Assembly: GCF_009765705.1 (NCBI RefSeq)
Contig: NZ_LMUX01000016.1
Location: 804,837-868,836, forward strand
Source: Burkholderia sp. L27(2015)
GTDB lineage: Bacteria; Pseudomonadota; Gammaproteobacteria; Burkholderiales; Burkholderiaceae
Direction: 5' to 3'
Length of the DNA: 64,000 nucleotides
Part shown: piece after piece, positions 32,837-41,781 of the stretch
How positions within the stretch are numbered: the stretch's first letter is position 1
Layout of the letters: each line of letters starts with the position of its first letter
Translations under genes and position numbers: made by a program
Notes under the pieces: model-generated
Told to the model about the DNA's origin: nothing
What the model saw: the letters and a program-made list of their open reading frames with translations, nothing else
Database searches by the model: none

Positions 32837-34356
32837 TGGCTCTTAATGTCTCTATGAATGTCCCTATGATGCTTATTCGCCTTCCTCGTCCCCTGATTCG
32901 CGCGCTCACGCTAACGGCGTGTGCGTACGCTATCTCGGGCTGCACCGTCGGGCCCAATTACGCGGGAGCGCCGCAAGTTGCGCCGGACGCCGTGGGGGCT
33001 AAGGCTTTTGTACGCACGCCGGTGACCGGTATCGTATCGACGCGTGCACCGAACCAGTGGTGGCTTGCGCTCGACGACCCACAATTAAATGCGTTGATCG
33101 ACGCCGCATTCGCGCATAACCCCAACCTGCATGCGGCACAAGCACGTCTGCGCGAGGCACGCGCACAGTTGCAGGTGCAAAAGGCGGACGCGATGCCGAA
33201 AGCCTCCGTCGATGCAGCCGCGTTGCGCACGCGTGAACCGAACCTCGGTGTTTTTCAAAGCTCGCAGAGCTCGTCCAGCAGCGGTTCGTCGAGCGGGCAA
33301 AGTCAGAGCTCGAGCGGTGGTGGTCCGCTCCAGCTTTATACGGCGGGGTTTGATGCTTCCTGGGAAATCGACTTGTTCGGCGGTACGCGGCGCGCGGTCG
33401 AAGCGGCTACGGCGGAAGCGGACGCGGTGCAGGCCGACTTTGCCGATACGCAGGTGTCGCTTGCGGCTGAGGTGGCGCAGGCCTATGTCGATTTGCGCGA
33501 TGAGCAGCAGCGTCTGATGCTTGCGCAACGCTCGACCGAACTGCAGCAGCAGATGCTGGTGTTGACGCAGCAGCGCCGCGCGCGTGGGACGGCGGCCGAG
33601 GTTGATGTCGAGCGGTTGACGACGCAGGTCGAAGATACCCGCGCCACGTTGACGCCGCTCGATGCGCAGGTTACTGATTCGCTCGATCAGCTAGCCGTGC
33701 TGACGGGGCAGGCTCCGGGGGCGTTGGATCAGCAGTTGTCGGCATTGCGCCCGATACCTGCGCTGCCTGCATCGGTGCCGATCGGAGACCCTGGCTCGAT
33801 GTTGCAGCAGCGGCCCGACATTCGCGCAGCCGAGCGCCGGCTTGCTTCGAATAACGCGCAAATTGGCGAGCATGTGGCCGACTTTTTTCCGAAGGTCACT
33901 TTGTTCGGGGATCTAGGCTTTAGTGCGGCGGATCCGGGCCACCTTGTTCGCAAGAGTAATTTCACCTGGGTCGGTGCGCCGTATCTGCAATGGAACGTGC
34001 TCGACTTCGGGCGCACGCTGGGTAGCATTCACAACGCGGAAGCTTCGCGTGACGAAGCCGATGCGCGGTATGAACATACGGTGCTGGCGGCGCTGCAGGA
34101 TGCGAACGGGGCGCTGTCGCGCTATGGCCATCAGCGTGAGCATCTGATCACGTTGCAAAAGGTGCAGGATTCTGCCGATCGCTCGGCCGTGTTGATGAAT
34201 CAGCGATACACGGCGGGGGTGTCTAGCTTGATTGATTTGCTTGATACGCAACGTACGCAATTCAACGCGCAGCAGAACGTGGTGGCTGGGCAAGCAGAAT
34301 TGTTGAAGGATTTTGTTTCGTTGCAGAAGAGTTTGGGGCTGGGTTGGCGCGTGTAG
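32836..34356 (+). CDS. OprM/NodT-type outer membrane efflux lipoprotein
   Basis: A TolC-like channel of up to 506 residues. The lipobox is ISGC near residue 36, after a signal peptide. The RND/MFS outer-membrane factor repeats are seen in NPNLHAAQARLREARAQLQ and the QRPDIRAAERRLASNNAQIG segment. An unusual Ser/Gln/Gly-rich insert of about 22 residues (QSSQSSSSSGSS and following) lies near residue 140. Four in-frame ATGs (32836, 32854, 32866, 32869) fall in a 12-bp repeat; the first overlaps the emrB stop as TGATG. Any could start translation, since all precede the signal peptide. Confidence 0.88.
   Translation: MALNVSMNVPMMLIRLPRPLIRALTLTACAYAISGCTVGPNYAGAPQVAPDAVGAKAFVRTPVTGIVSTRAPNQWWLALDDPQLNALIDAAFAHNPNLHAAQARLREARAQLQVQKADAMPKASVDAAALRTREPNLGVFQSSQSSSSSGSSSGQSQSSSGGGPLQLYTAGFDASWEIDLFGGTRRAVEAATAEADAVQADFADTQVSLAAEVAQAYVDLRDEQQRLMLAQRSTELQQQMLVLTQQRRARGTAAEVDVERLTTQVEDTRATLTPLDAQVTDSLDQLAVLTGQAPGALDQQLSALRPIPALPASVPIGDPGSMLQQRPDIRAAERRLASNNAQIGEHVADFFPKVTLFGDLGFSAADPGHLVRKSNFTWVGAPYLQWNVLDFGRTLGSIHNAEASRDEADARYEHTVLAALQDANGALSRYGHQREHLITLQKVQDSADRSAVLMNQRYTAGVSSLIDLLDTQRTQFNAQQNVVAGQAELLKDFVSLQKSLGLGWRV
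32845..32868. repeat. 12-bp in-frame repeat carrying start codons (oprM-like gene)
   Basis: AATGTCTCTATG and AATGTCCCTATG are adjacent 12-bp units differing at one base, each ending in an in-frame ATG. They encode NVSM-NVPM at the extreme N-terminus before the lipoprotein signal. Confidence 0.8.
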
Positions 34357-34476
34357 GAGGGCGGTGCGCAGGGAGTGCGGTCAGCCGGAGTGATATAAAG
34401 GTGGCTGCGGCATTGAATTAGCTTTCAGGGCCTTACTAGAACATCTAAAACACTTAGCGATAGCTAAAGGCTGTGA

Positions 34477-34746
34477 ATGACAAAAGCACTTGCGGCATTA
34501 TTTGCGTTGCTGTTTTCGGTTGTACTTGCGCATGCGGCGCCGAATCAGAGTCCCAGCGAGTCACAGTTGACCGAGCATGGGCATTACACAAATAGCGATG
34601 GCCAGTCGGTCCACTCTCCGGCGCATTCGGTTAACGGCCAGGCACCGACTGGCGCTACCGCGAAATGTCGCGATGGTACATACAGCTTTAGCAAGCACCG
34701 ATCGGGCACGTGCTCTGGCCATCATGGCGTGGCTGAGTGGCTGTAG
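34477..34746 (+). CDS. DUF3761 domain-containing secreted protein
   Basis: An 89-residue exported protein: signal peptide (about 1-20, ending AHA), then GHYTNSDGQSVHSPAH and the DUF3761 core GATAKCRDGTYSFSKHRSGT ending CSGHHGVAEWL. The two Cys probably form a disulfide. An inverted repeat TTAGC-GATA-GCTAA (34454-34467) lies just upstream. Function unknown; the family resembles endonuclease-like 'excalibur' proteins in length only. Confidence 0.85.
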   Translation: MTKALAALFALLFSVVLAHAAPNQSPSESQLTEHGHYTNSDGQSVHSPAHSVNGQAPTGATAKCRDGTYSFSKHRSGTCSGHHGVAEWL

Positions 34747-34762
34747 CGAGTAATCGCTACAG
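34741..34762. terminator. Perfect 9-bp hairpin over a stop codon
   Basis: CTGTAGCGA and TCGCTACAG form a perfect stem with a GTAA tetraloop; the TAG stop of the DUF3761 gene lies inside the left arm. No T-run follows. It sits between convergent genes and may protect mRNA ends or terminate weakly. Confidence 0.55.
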
Positions 34763-34813
34763 CAGATGCTGAGGTTCCTCGAGTTCGGAGGCGTTGATTT
34801 CTTTGCCGCCGCC

Positions 34814-35341
34814 CTACATGGCATTCACTGTAGGATCCCGCAATGGGTCGACCATGTTTTGCGTTGTGCGCAGAATGCCCTTATCGTCGAAATAGAAGTT
34901 GTACAGCATGTACCAGTAGTTGTTTTGCATATATCGGTAGGTCCAGACGGTGAGCTTTACACCGGCGAAATAACCGGTTTCTTCGGGCAAACCGAAGCGC
35001 GTCTGCACGTCATGCTGGGTCCATACGCCGACTTGTGCCTGGGCGAAATTCTCGGCTGTCAGCGCTTGCTCTATATTTATGACAACTCCCGCTGGGTTGA
35101 CCACCGCCGCAGTGGTCGTTTCGCCAAAGGGGCGAGTTGGCCACAGCAGCCGCTTGTTGCCGTCGGGCAGTGTATAGACTTCTTTGGGCGGCCCTAGCTT
35201 CGCGACCAAATCGCTTTGTGCGTCGCCTGCCTGGAAACGCTGCCATGGATTGGCGCAGCCTGCCAGGAGCAGGGCTGCGACGCTGGCAAGCATTAAGCGT
35301 CGCGCGACGGTACGGCCTTGGATCAAGCGTGAGTAAGACAT
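34814..35341 (-). CDS. Putative lipoprotein
   Basis: A 175-residue lipoprotein: signal peptide with lipobox LLAGC near residue 29, then a compact domain with GDAQSDLVAKLGPPKEVYTL and a second similar stretch WTQHDVQTRFGLPEE. Both resemble the BamE/SmpA-type motif in which a helix precedes a 'GxP' turn, suggesting two repeated units. AGGAG lies about 7 nt before the ATG at 35341, which is preferred to 35389. Function unknown. Confidence 0.75.
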   Translation of the reverse strand: MSYSRLIQGRTVARRLMLASVAALLLAGCANPWQRFQAGDAQSDLVAKLGPPKEVYTLPDGNKRLLWPTRPFGETTTAAVVNPAGVVINIEQALTAENFAQAQVGVWTQHDVQTRFGLPEETGYFAGVKLTVWTYRYMQNNYWYMLYNFYFDDKGILRTTQNMVDPLRDPTVNAM

Positions 35342-35508
35342 CGTCGGCTCCTGGTCGGGCATTTTCAGTTGTTGTGTGGCGCCCGCCACCGTCTTGGCAA
35401 AGTCTCTAGAGTGCGCCTGATTGTACCGAATCTACATCATAACGGCGCCGGACTCCGAGCGGGAGCTGTCTGGGTGTGTTTCACGTATGTTTCGTCGGAC
35501 GTGGCTGA

Positions 35509-36576
35509 TTAGAAGCCGTTTGGGCGTGGGCGCAAGGTACGCGAAACAGCGTCCCATAACGCAACAGCTTCCCCTTCGGTAAGCGAAGCCTTCTCAACGC
35601 GGCCCAGCAACAGATTGCTATTTGACCCAGTATCCATATCTAAACTCAGCAGCGGTGCTCTCGCGCTGCCGATCTTCGAATTGGCCTCGAGCGTCATATG
35701 ATTCCCGGGTATGCGCAACTGGGTCAGTCCTGCCATAAGCCATTCTTCCGCGCGCATGCCTGACAGTTCCACGGGCCCCTTTCGAACCGTTCGGCCCTCG
35801 TTTTGTTCCAGTGCGGCGTTAATATCGTCACCTCGTTGGAGTAGCGTTGTTGTCCCCTGGATATTCGAATTCGTCTCTAAATCAAAACTGACATCGTGCT
35901 GGTCAAGCAGCACAAATTGGACCCAAATATTTTCTTGATCGGTCGCTTTTCCAGGGAAGAATCCCCCCGCAAAGCAGAAACCCGGCTCGGTCGGAATCTC
36001 GTCCTCCATGCGGCCACGAATTTTGTCCAGTAGATAGCCAACGGCGCGTGCTTTATCAGGAACGTCATTCTTGTTCGGAAGCAGTTTGACAACCGGATCG
36101 TTGGTTTGGTCGGGGTGCGTGAAATCACTACCCGCGATTTGCAACTTAATTTGGTAACCACTATCCCATTTATAACCTTCGATGACTCGGGTTGCGGGGC
36201 TGAGTACATCGGGACTGCCCTGCGAAATGAAAAACCGTGATGCTGGGACCCCTCCGACCGTAGTGTCGGCATACAGAAACTGACGGCCGAAACGGCTTTT
36301 TGTGGAGTTCAGCTCCTTGCTACGCGCGTCCATTGCCGCTTGATAGTCTTTTAGTGTCATCGCCGTGGCTTTAACGTCCACGCCGTCTATTTTTGCCCCG
36401 CCAAATGTCACTGCGTCGCCCGGTATGTCGATCAAATAACGTCCCACGCAGCGTGGCTTCAGATTCGAGGTCAATTCAGTCATCATCTTTTGCTCCTGTT
36501 GTGTCAAGGGTGCCGGTCGATAACAGGCGCTCAGACCCAATACGCAGCCTGCGATAAACGCTGTGCGCCAATTCAT
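35509..36576 (-). CDS. T6SS immunity protein, Tli4 family
   Basis: A 355-residue lipoprotein with lipobox LSAC at about residue 18. The sequence shows the Tli4 pattern: CVGRYLIDIPGDA near the N-terminus, GYLLDKIRGR in the middle and, late, LSGMRAEEWLMAG. In known pairs this protein sits in the periplasm and blocks the cognate lipase. Its ATG overlaps the effector stop as ATGA, so the two are made together. The region is more A+T-rich than its surroundings. Confidence 0.82.
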   Translation of the reverse strand: MNWRTAFIAGCVLGLSACYRPAPLTQQEQKMMTELTSNLKPRCVGRYLIDIPGDAVTFGGAKIDGVDVKATAMTLKDYQAAMDARSKELNSTKSRFGRQFLYADTTVGGVPASRFFISQGSPDVLSPATRVIEGYKWDSGYQIKLQIAGSDFTHPDQTNDPVVKLLPNKNDVPDKARAVGYLLDKIRGRMEDEIPTEPGFCFAGGFFPGKATDQENIWVQFVLLDQHDVSFDLETNSNIQGTTTLLQRGDDINAALEQNEGRTVRKGPVELSGMRAEEWLMAGLTQLRIPGNHMTLEANSKIGSARAPLLSLDMDTGSNSNLLLGRVEKASLTEGEAVALWDAVSRTLRPRPNGF

Positions 36577-38453
36577 TTAAAGTCCTTGTAAGCCATGCTG
36601 GTGTGTCTGACGCTGAAGGCAATCTTAGTAATGGCCCATAGCGCAAAACGCTGCTGCGGCCCGTTCTTAAAAGCACCTTCGTGGTCGACACCTGCGTAAG
36701 GCACGCACACTTTGGCGTGCTGGCTAGGGGCCGCGCCTGAGCGTCTCGGTACCGTGCCATCCCCGTTCTCGTCAGCATCTTGCAGCACGAATTCATTGCG
36801 ACTCGGCCAGCTATTTAGCGGCTCGGTACCACGACGCGGGCCACCATCCGTGGACACCTCGACTATTTGGCTCCCCATTCCCGAATCGTCTGCGGGGGCT
36901 TTATTCAATTCGTCATGAAGCGGAGCGGGCGGTACATTCCAAAATCCGGGATGTGATGGCCTCGCTCGCCTCCATGCGACATTGCCCCAGGTTTTAAGCT
37001 GCGGATCGTCACCATAGAAAGCATATGTATTGGCGTGATATTTACCGGATATACCGGTGTTATCATTTTTACCATTCGCATCGATATTGCCCGTATGAAA
37101 GGGCTGGACCTTTTCTCGCATGATCGTCGCAAACGCGGCCCAATCCTGAGCAACCTTCGATTTTTTGGCATCGAGCGGATTGAGCAGCTCATCATTAACC
37201 AAGCCCCACCATTTTTTCCGCTGCAAATAGATCTCGCTGTACGGCTCCGTCTCGGGCAAACTTTTGAACTGATCGCCGTCCCGAATATTGAGCCAGCCTT
37301 TTCCATACTCAGTACTGGGCAGCAGTTGCAGTGCGCCAGGTGACTGTGCGAAGACGGTGGTTACCTCGGACGCATCAACCCCCAGCACGTGCCTTGTTCC
37401 CCAATCACCGTCCGTTCCGGCCTTGACTCGCTTATAGGCTGTCGCGGCGCCGGTGGCGGGCATCACCCCATGCACGATGCCCAACACCTTGTCTCTATGA
37501 TTAAGTACCTCTGAATAGTGCCGAGCAACTAGCCCACCCATCGAGTGCGTCACCAAAATCACCCTCTCGCACATGTAGCCGAACTTGCTGCGGTAGTAGC
37601 CCATGAAATATTCGATGCGCTTATGCAATCGCATGGCAGATTCAGCGTTGTCTTGCAACCAGTTGTAGCCGACGGCATGAACGGGGAACCGGTACCGATA
37701 GGACAAACGCACTTCGTCATAACTCAGAGGCGCAATATTCAATTTGTCGGTCACGGCCTTTTTCATCAACTCGGCGCGCAGACCGTTGCGACCGTGATCG
37801 GTGCAAGGATGAACATCATTGAGAGCGTTTTCGAGCCAAACCAAGAAGTCGCCATAGCTCATATTGGCGACCTCGCCCCAGCCACGCCGTTTCAATTCAG
37901 CGTCACTCTGAACGGTGCCCTGCGGGATGACTCCGTCGTCATAGACCACCGTTTGTTCAGGGTCGAGAATCACCTTGCGTTTAGAGGCATCTTTTTGTAT
38001 CCACGGGATCATGCCTACCTTACTATCGAGTTGCCATACTGCTTTCTTCATTGAGTTCATCAAGTTCGACCCCATGATTCCCGGCACAAAGATCACCGGG
38101 ATTATCCTCGTGGGAACCTTGAAGCAAACAGCAACACTCCTGTCGCATGACGGCGACATGACAGTGGCATAGTGCACTGAGCCGTCTTCCGCGATCACTG
38201 GCTCAACAACGTGCTCATTCGAGGCCATATTAGAGGTTCCAATTTCTTGATCGTTAAAGGTGTTAAATGCCTTGTCGCATATAGCTAGCCCTTCTTCTCG
38301 GTCGCATCGAACGAGATCACTCACAGCTTGACCACAGGGGCCGGGCCGAACATCATCCAGAAAATGATGCCGCTCCGCTAATGTTTTGTAGCCGGAATCA
38401 ACCGATCCGCGTCTGATTGAAAAGGTGTGAGCGCAATCTGATTTACACGACAT
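36573..38453 (-). CDS. Type VI secretion lipase effector, Tle4-like
   Basis: A 626-residue alpha/beta hydrolase. The nucleophile is Ser304 in VTHSMGGLVARH, and IFVPGIMGSNL (about 121-131) is the oxyanion-side motif. The late DENGDGTVPRRS contains an Asp and PYAGVDHEGAF a His suited to complete the triad. Such effectors attack membrane phospholipids of rivals. The first 75 residues are Cys-rich and precede a second Met; no Shine-Dalgarno site precedes 38453, so the start is uncertain. No vgrG or T6SS structural gene is in the window. Confidence 0.78.
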   Translation of the reverse strand: MSCKSDCAHTFSIRRGSVDSGYKTLAERHHFLDDVRPGPCGQAVSDLVRCDREEGLAICDKAFNTFNDQEIGTSNMASNEHVVEPVIAEDGSVHYATVMSPSCDRSVAVCFKVPTRIIPVIFVPGIMGSNLMNSMKKAVWQLDSKVGMIPWIQKDASKRKVILDPEQTVVYDDGVIPQGTVQSDAELKRRGWGEVANMSYGDFLVWLENALNDVHPCTDHGRNGLRAELMKKAVTDKLNIAPLSYDEVRLSYRYRFPVHAVGYNWLQDNAESAMRLHKRIEYFMGYYRSKFGYMCERVILVTHSMGGLVARHYSEVLNHRDKVLGIVHGVMPATGAATAYKRVKAGTDGDWGTRHVLGVDASEVTTVFAQSPGALQLLPSTEYGKGWLNIRDGDQFKSLPETEPYSEIYLQRKKWWGLVNDELLNPLDAKKSKVAQDWAAFATIMREKVQPFHTGNIDANGKNDNTGISGKYHANTYAFYGDDPQLKTWGNVAWRRARPSHPGFWNVPPAPLHDELNKAPADDSGMGSQIVEVSTDGGPRRGTEPLNSWPSRNEFVLQDADENGDGTVPRRSGAAPSQHAKVCVPYAGVDHEGAFKNGPQQRFALWAITKIAFSVRHTSMAYKDFK

Positions 38454-38582
38454 GGGGAAGAAGCAGGCGTGTCACTGACGGGATGAAAGATTAAATGGGC
38501 GTGAACCGGATTGGAAGAATTTAGTAAGGAAAACGATGTTTTTGTTTTGAGAAACAAAAATCAAGATTCTTCTTATATCAAA

Positions 38583-38599
38583 ACCATGTCAGACATGGT
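38583..38599. promoter_or_regulatory. Perfect 17-bp palindrome
   Basis: ACCATGTC-A-GACATGGT is a perfect dyad of the size bound by MarR-type repressors. It lies upstream of the MarR remnant and the MFS gene and may be the surviving operator. Confidence 0.45.
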
Positions 38600-38780
38600 A
38601 TTTGGACATTTTCGATATAACAGTGGGACCGCGGCGACGCAGAGCATGCGCGATCAACGTGTTCAAGAAGATCGGTTTTCCCAAGGTTTCCCTCAACCCA
38701 TCAAGCTAAACTATAATCGAGCGCCTACACTCATTATTCCAGCCGTGCCCAAGACGACAAACCACTCCGCGCCCGAATCC

Positions 38781-38891
38781 GATTACCATTTTTCGGACCA
38801 GATCGGCCACTTGCTGCGGCGTGCGTATCAGCGTCATGTCGCGATATCCCAGTATCTGTTGCGCAAGATGGTCAACGGCGAACCTGACTGA
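38781..38891 (+). pseudogene. MarR family regulator remnant
   Basis: The frame reads DYHFSDQIGHLLRRAYQRHV, which is the N-terminal helix of Burkholderia-type MarR regulators, then stops after about 17 further codons. The winged-helix DNA-binding part is absent, so only a fragment of about 37 codons remains. The frame is open upstream to 38511, but that part is A+T-rich and unlike MarR. Loss of the middle by an internal deletion is the simplest explanation. Confidence 0.55.
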
Positions 38892-38941
38892 CAATGGCGT
38901 ACGCGCGGTGAGCGACGTCGCCGATCTCAAGGAGGTATTGA

Positions 38942-40258
38942 ATGTCAGGCTATGTGAGCACATTGCGATGGAAAATCGTCACGCTGCTCATCGCGCCCAT
39001 CACCTTTGTCATGACACTAGACCGCGCGGCAATGACGGTCGCAGCGCCAACAGTGCAAAAGGAATTCGGTCTGTCGCTAGTCCAGATGTCGGTGATCTTG
39101 ACCGTGTATTTCTGGACGTACGCGTTGGGACAGGTACCGGCGGGCCGCCTCGCTGAACGTGTCGGTTCGCGCAAGGTGTTGTTCGGCACCAGCATCCTGT
39201 GGTCGACGATGATGATCGTGACGCCGCTAGGGGGCACGTTCAATTGGTTATTCGGTTGCCGCGCGCTATTGGGCGGCGCGCAATCGGCCGACTGGTCCAG
39301 CGGCGTGCTCGCACTCAAGCGCTGGTTTCCACGCAGTGAACGCGCGACCGGTAATGCCTTTCTGCTGGGCGGTTTGTATCTCGGGCCGATTGTGTCCGCA
39401 CCGCTGACCGCATGGATGATCATCCATTACGGGTGGCACTCGGTGTTCTACGGCTTTGGGGCGCTCGGCGTAGTGCTCGGCATCGCCTGGGGAATCGGCT
39501 ATCGCGACAATCCAGCCAAGCACCCCTACATCAAACCGGAGGAAGCGGCTTATATCGCAGCGGGTCAGGTCGACGAGCAGCGCGTAAAAAAGGGCGCGTT
39601 TCTGAAGTGCTTCCGCATGCCGCGCTTCTGGATTTTCGGCGTCCAGTACTTCTTGCTGGTGTTGATTCAAAGTTTCTATACCACCTGGCTGCCGACCTAT
39701 TTGATGAAGGCACGAGGTTTGTCGCTGCAGGCGATGGGCATCTACGCTTCGCTGCCGTGGGTGGCAGTGTTCCTGGCCGTGTTCTTGGCGGGCATCGTAT
39801 GCGACCGCATCTTGAAGAAGACCCAGTCCGTATGGTTGGCGCGAGCGCCGGTCGCCATGACCGGGTTCGTGATCAGCGCGATTGCCTTGATCGCAGCGTC
39901 GCGCGCGACCACCATGCCCTTTGTGATTGCCTACCTGTGTCTGTCGTTCGCCGCGGTCGGTTTTGTGCAAGTGGTGGTCTGGTCGGCAGCTCAGGACTTG
40001 GGCCGTGAATATACGGGCGTCATGTCAGGCTGGACCAATCTGTGGGGCGCGGCCTCCAATGTGGCCGGCCCAGTGACGGTCGCGCTGATCGTCAAGCTCA
40101 CCGGGAACTGGTCCAGCGCGCTTTTCGTGATCGCCGTGGCAGCGGGTTGCGGCGCCGTGTTGTGGCTCTTCCTGCATCCAGAGAAGCCGCTGTTGCCGGG
40201 CGCAACCCAGGAAATACCGGTTAGCTTTTCGACGCCGGATGGCGCGAGGCCTGCCTGA
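38942..40258 (+). CDS. MFS transporter, anion:cation symporter type
   Basis: A 438-residue 12-helix transporter. TLDRAAMTVAAPTVQKEFGL in helix 1, GRLAERVGSRKV in the first cytoplasmic loop and the Tyr/Trp-rich helix 4 point to the ACS family (glucarate, galactonate, phthalate types). GGAGG lies about 9 nt before the ATG. The upstream MarR fragment suggests that control of this gene has been lost. Substrate not predictable. Confidence 0.87.
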   Translation: MSGYVSTLRWKIVTLLIAPITFVMTLDRAAMTVAAPTVQKEFGLSLVQMSVILTVYFWTYALGQVPAGRLAERVGSRKVLFGTSILWSTMMIVTPLGGTFNWLFGCRALLGGAQSADWSSGVLALKRWFPRSERATGNAFLLGGLYLGPIVSAPLTAWMIIHYGWHSVFYGFGALGVVLGIAWGIGYRDNPAKHPYIKPEEAAYIAAGQVDEQRVKKGAFLKCFRMPRFWIFGVQYFLLVLIQSFYTTWLPTYLMKARGLSLQAMGIYASLPWVAVFLAVFLAGIVCDRILKKTQSVWLARAPVAMTGFVISAIALIAASRATTMPFVIAYLCLSFAAVGFVQVVVWSAAQDLGREYTGVMSGWTNLWGAASNVAGPVTVALIVKLTGNWSSALFVIAVAAGCGAVLWLFLHPEKPLLPGATQEIPVSFSTPDGARPA

Positions 40259-40320
40259 CTTGACGGGTCGAATGCGCGTGCGCGGCGGCTCGTCGTGGGG
40301 CCGATGCCGACGGCCAGATG

Positions 40321-41781
40321 CTAGTTGCTGTTCCCGACCGGTTTCGGTTTTGTTGTAGTACGCAGCGCTGCGTTAGCGACGTTCGCGACATGGGCATCGG
40401 CTTGCGTTCGCGCTATCTGCTGCTGCCACCCATCGAGTATGGTCTTGGCTAGAGCGCTGTAATCGCGGCCGAAGTGATGATCACCCGCGGTGCGGATGAC
40501 GTCGACACCCGACCCGGCCAGCGTGGGGCAGAGCGTGTCATCCTCTTCCTCGCCATAAAAACATTGAACCAGCGCTGCAGGCAGTTTCGCAACCTCGGGG
40601 GCGGCCGGCAGCGCGCCGCGGCTGGCGGGCAAGCCCAGCCAGCCGGTCACGCGGATCTGGAAATCGGCCGCATGCGCAAACCCCAATAGCGCGATCAGCG
40701 AGACTTTCGCTCGCAGCGTTTCCGGCAGCCGGTTATAGGCGAAGGGCATGACGTCGGCGCCAAACGAGTAGCCGATCAACGCGATATGGCGTGCATGCCA
40801 ACGCGTGCCGTACGTCGTCATCACACGGGCGAGATCGTGGCTGGTCTGTTCCGGTGGCTTCTCGCTCCAGAAATACCGCAGGCTGTCCCAACCGATCACC
40901 GAGACACCTTTCTTCTGGAGTTCCTCGGCGATGGTCTTGTCGAGATCGCGCCAGCCACCGTCTCCCGAGATCACGATCGCCAGCATGTCGCTGGGATGAG
41001 CCGCGGGCAATTCGATCAAAGGAAGATCGGCGAGATTGTCACCGTCGGCATCGCGATCGCGGATATGCGGCTTCAACAGGTCGAGCAGCATTGGGGCGGC
41101 TGAGGTATCGGGTGGAAATCGATGTATGTTTGCCCCGCGATGGCTTTCAGGCCCGTTGCTTGTATTTACGTTGGTCGCGTTGGTCGCGTTGGCGGCGTGG
41201 GCAGTGTCGGCCGCGTCGGCGGTCGTCAGACCGATCTCCCAAAAGCCCGGCAAACCGTTGCCGCGGCTGATGGTTGGGTCGGGCGGGCAGGGGTTGAAAC
41301 GTGGGTCCAATTTCGGTTCGGGCGCTATCGACAGGGCGCCGGCTATCGTATTGGCCGGTGCCTGAGCCAGTATATGCTCGGCCAGCACACCGCCCTGGCC
41401 AACGCCGGCCGCGATCGGCGGGAAATACAGGTTGGAGTGCTGCTCGCGTTCCAGTTGATGGCTCATGCTTTCCGCGTCGCCGACCAACTGATGGCAGCTC
41501 TCTTTCGTCGCGGCCAGCGTGGTGGCGTAACGCGCGGTATCCACACCCACGACCAGCGCCCCGTTGAGCGCGAGCAGATCGGCCGCCTGCTGGTCGTTCG
41601 CATTCCAACCCGACGCTTTGGAGAACAGCACGACGAAGGCGCGCATCGGGCCCGATGGCTCCGTAACTTCGACGTTGCCATATCGACCGCCGGACACCGA
41701 AGTGGCGTGCGCCGGCGGCAACGCGGCGGTATAGGCAAGCGTTGCCACGCAGAGAAACATCAAGCGGCGTAGATATTTCAT
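40321..41781 (-). CDS. acvB: AcvB/VirJ family periplasmic lipase-like protein
   Basis: A 486-residue secreted protein: signal peptide (about 1-25), a first VirJ-like domain (about 30-185) and a second (about 225-460) with SGDGGWRDLDK and the nucleophile motif GYSFGADVMPF. In Agrobacterium and Rhizobium, AcvB/AtvA hydrolyses lysyl-phosphatidylglycerol in the periplasm and is paired with the synthase LpiA. The ATG at 41781 overlaps the mprF stop as ATGA; the frame open to 42276 is shadow. An Ala/Asn/Thr repeat links the domains. Confidence 0.88.
   Translation of the reverse strand: MKYLRRLMFLCVATLAYTAALPPAHATSVSGGRYGNVEVTEPSGPMRAFVVLFSKASGWNANDQQAADLLALNGALVVGVDTARYATTLAATKESCHQLVGDAESMSHQLEREQHSNLYFPPIAAGVGQGGVLAEHILAQAPANTIAGALSIAPEPKLDPRFNPCPPDPTISRGNGLPGFWEIGLTTADAADTAHAANATNATNVNTSNGPESHRGANIHRFPPDTSAAPMLLDLLKPHIRDRDADGDNLADLPLIELPAAHPSDMLAIVISGDGGWRDLDKTIAEELQKKGVSVIGWDSLRYFWSEKPPEQTSHDLARVMTTYGTRWHARHIALIGYSFGADVMPFAYNRLPETLRAKVSLIALLGFAHAADFQIRVTGWLGLPASRGALPAAPEVAKLPAALVQCFYGEEEDDTLCPTLAGSGVDVIRTAGDHHFGRDYSALAKTILDGWQQQIARTQADAHVANVANAALRTTTKPKPVGNSN
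41170..41223. repeat. 9-bp tandem repeat encoding the acvB interdomain linker
   Basis: Six contiguous 9-bp units on the plus strand: GTTGGTCGC twice, GTTGGCGGC, GTGGGCAGT, GTCGGCCGC and GTCGGCGGT. On the coding strand they give a run of Ala, Asn, Thr and Asp residues in steps of three codons. Copy-number change would lengthen or shorten the linker in frame. Confidence 0.85.

Noticed and set aside
34454-34467. TTAGC-GATA-GCTAA dyad before the DUF3761 gene as an operator
   Set aside because: Arms of 5 bp are common by chance and no regulator is adjacent; mentioned only within the gene entry.
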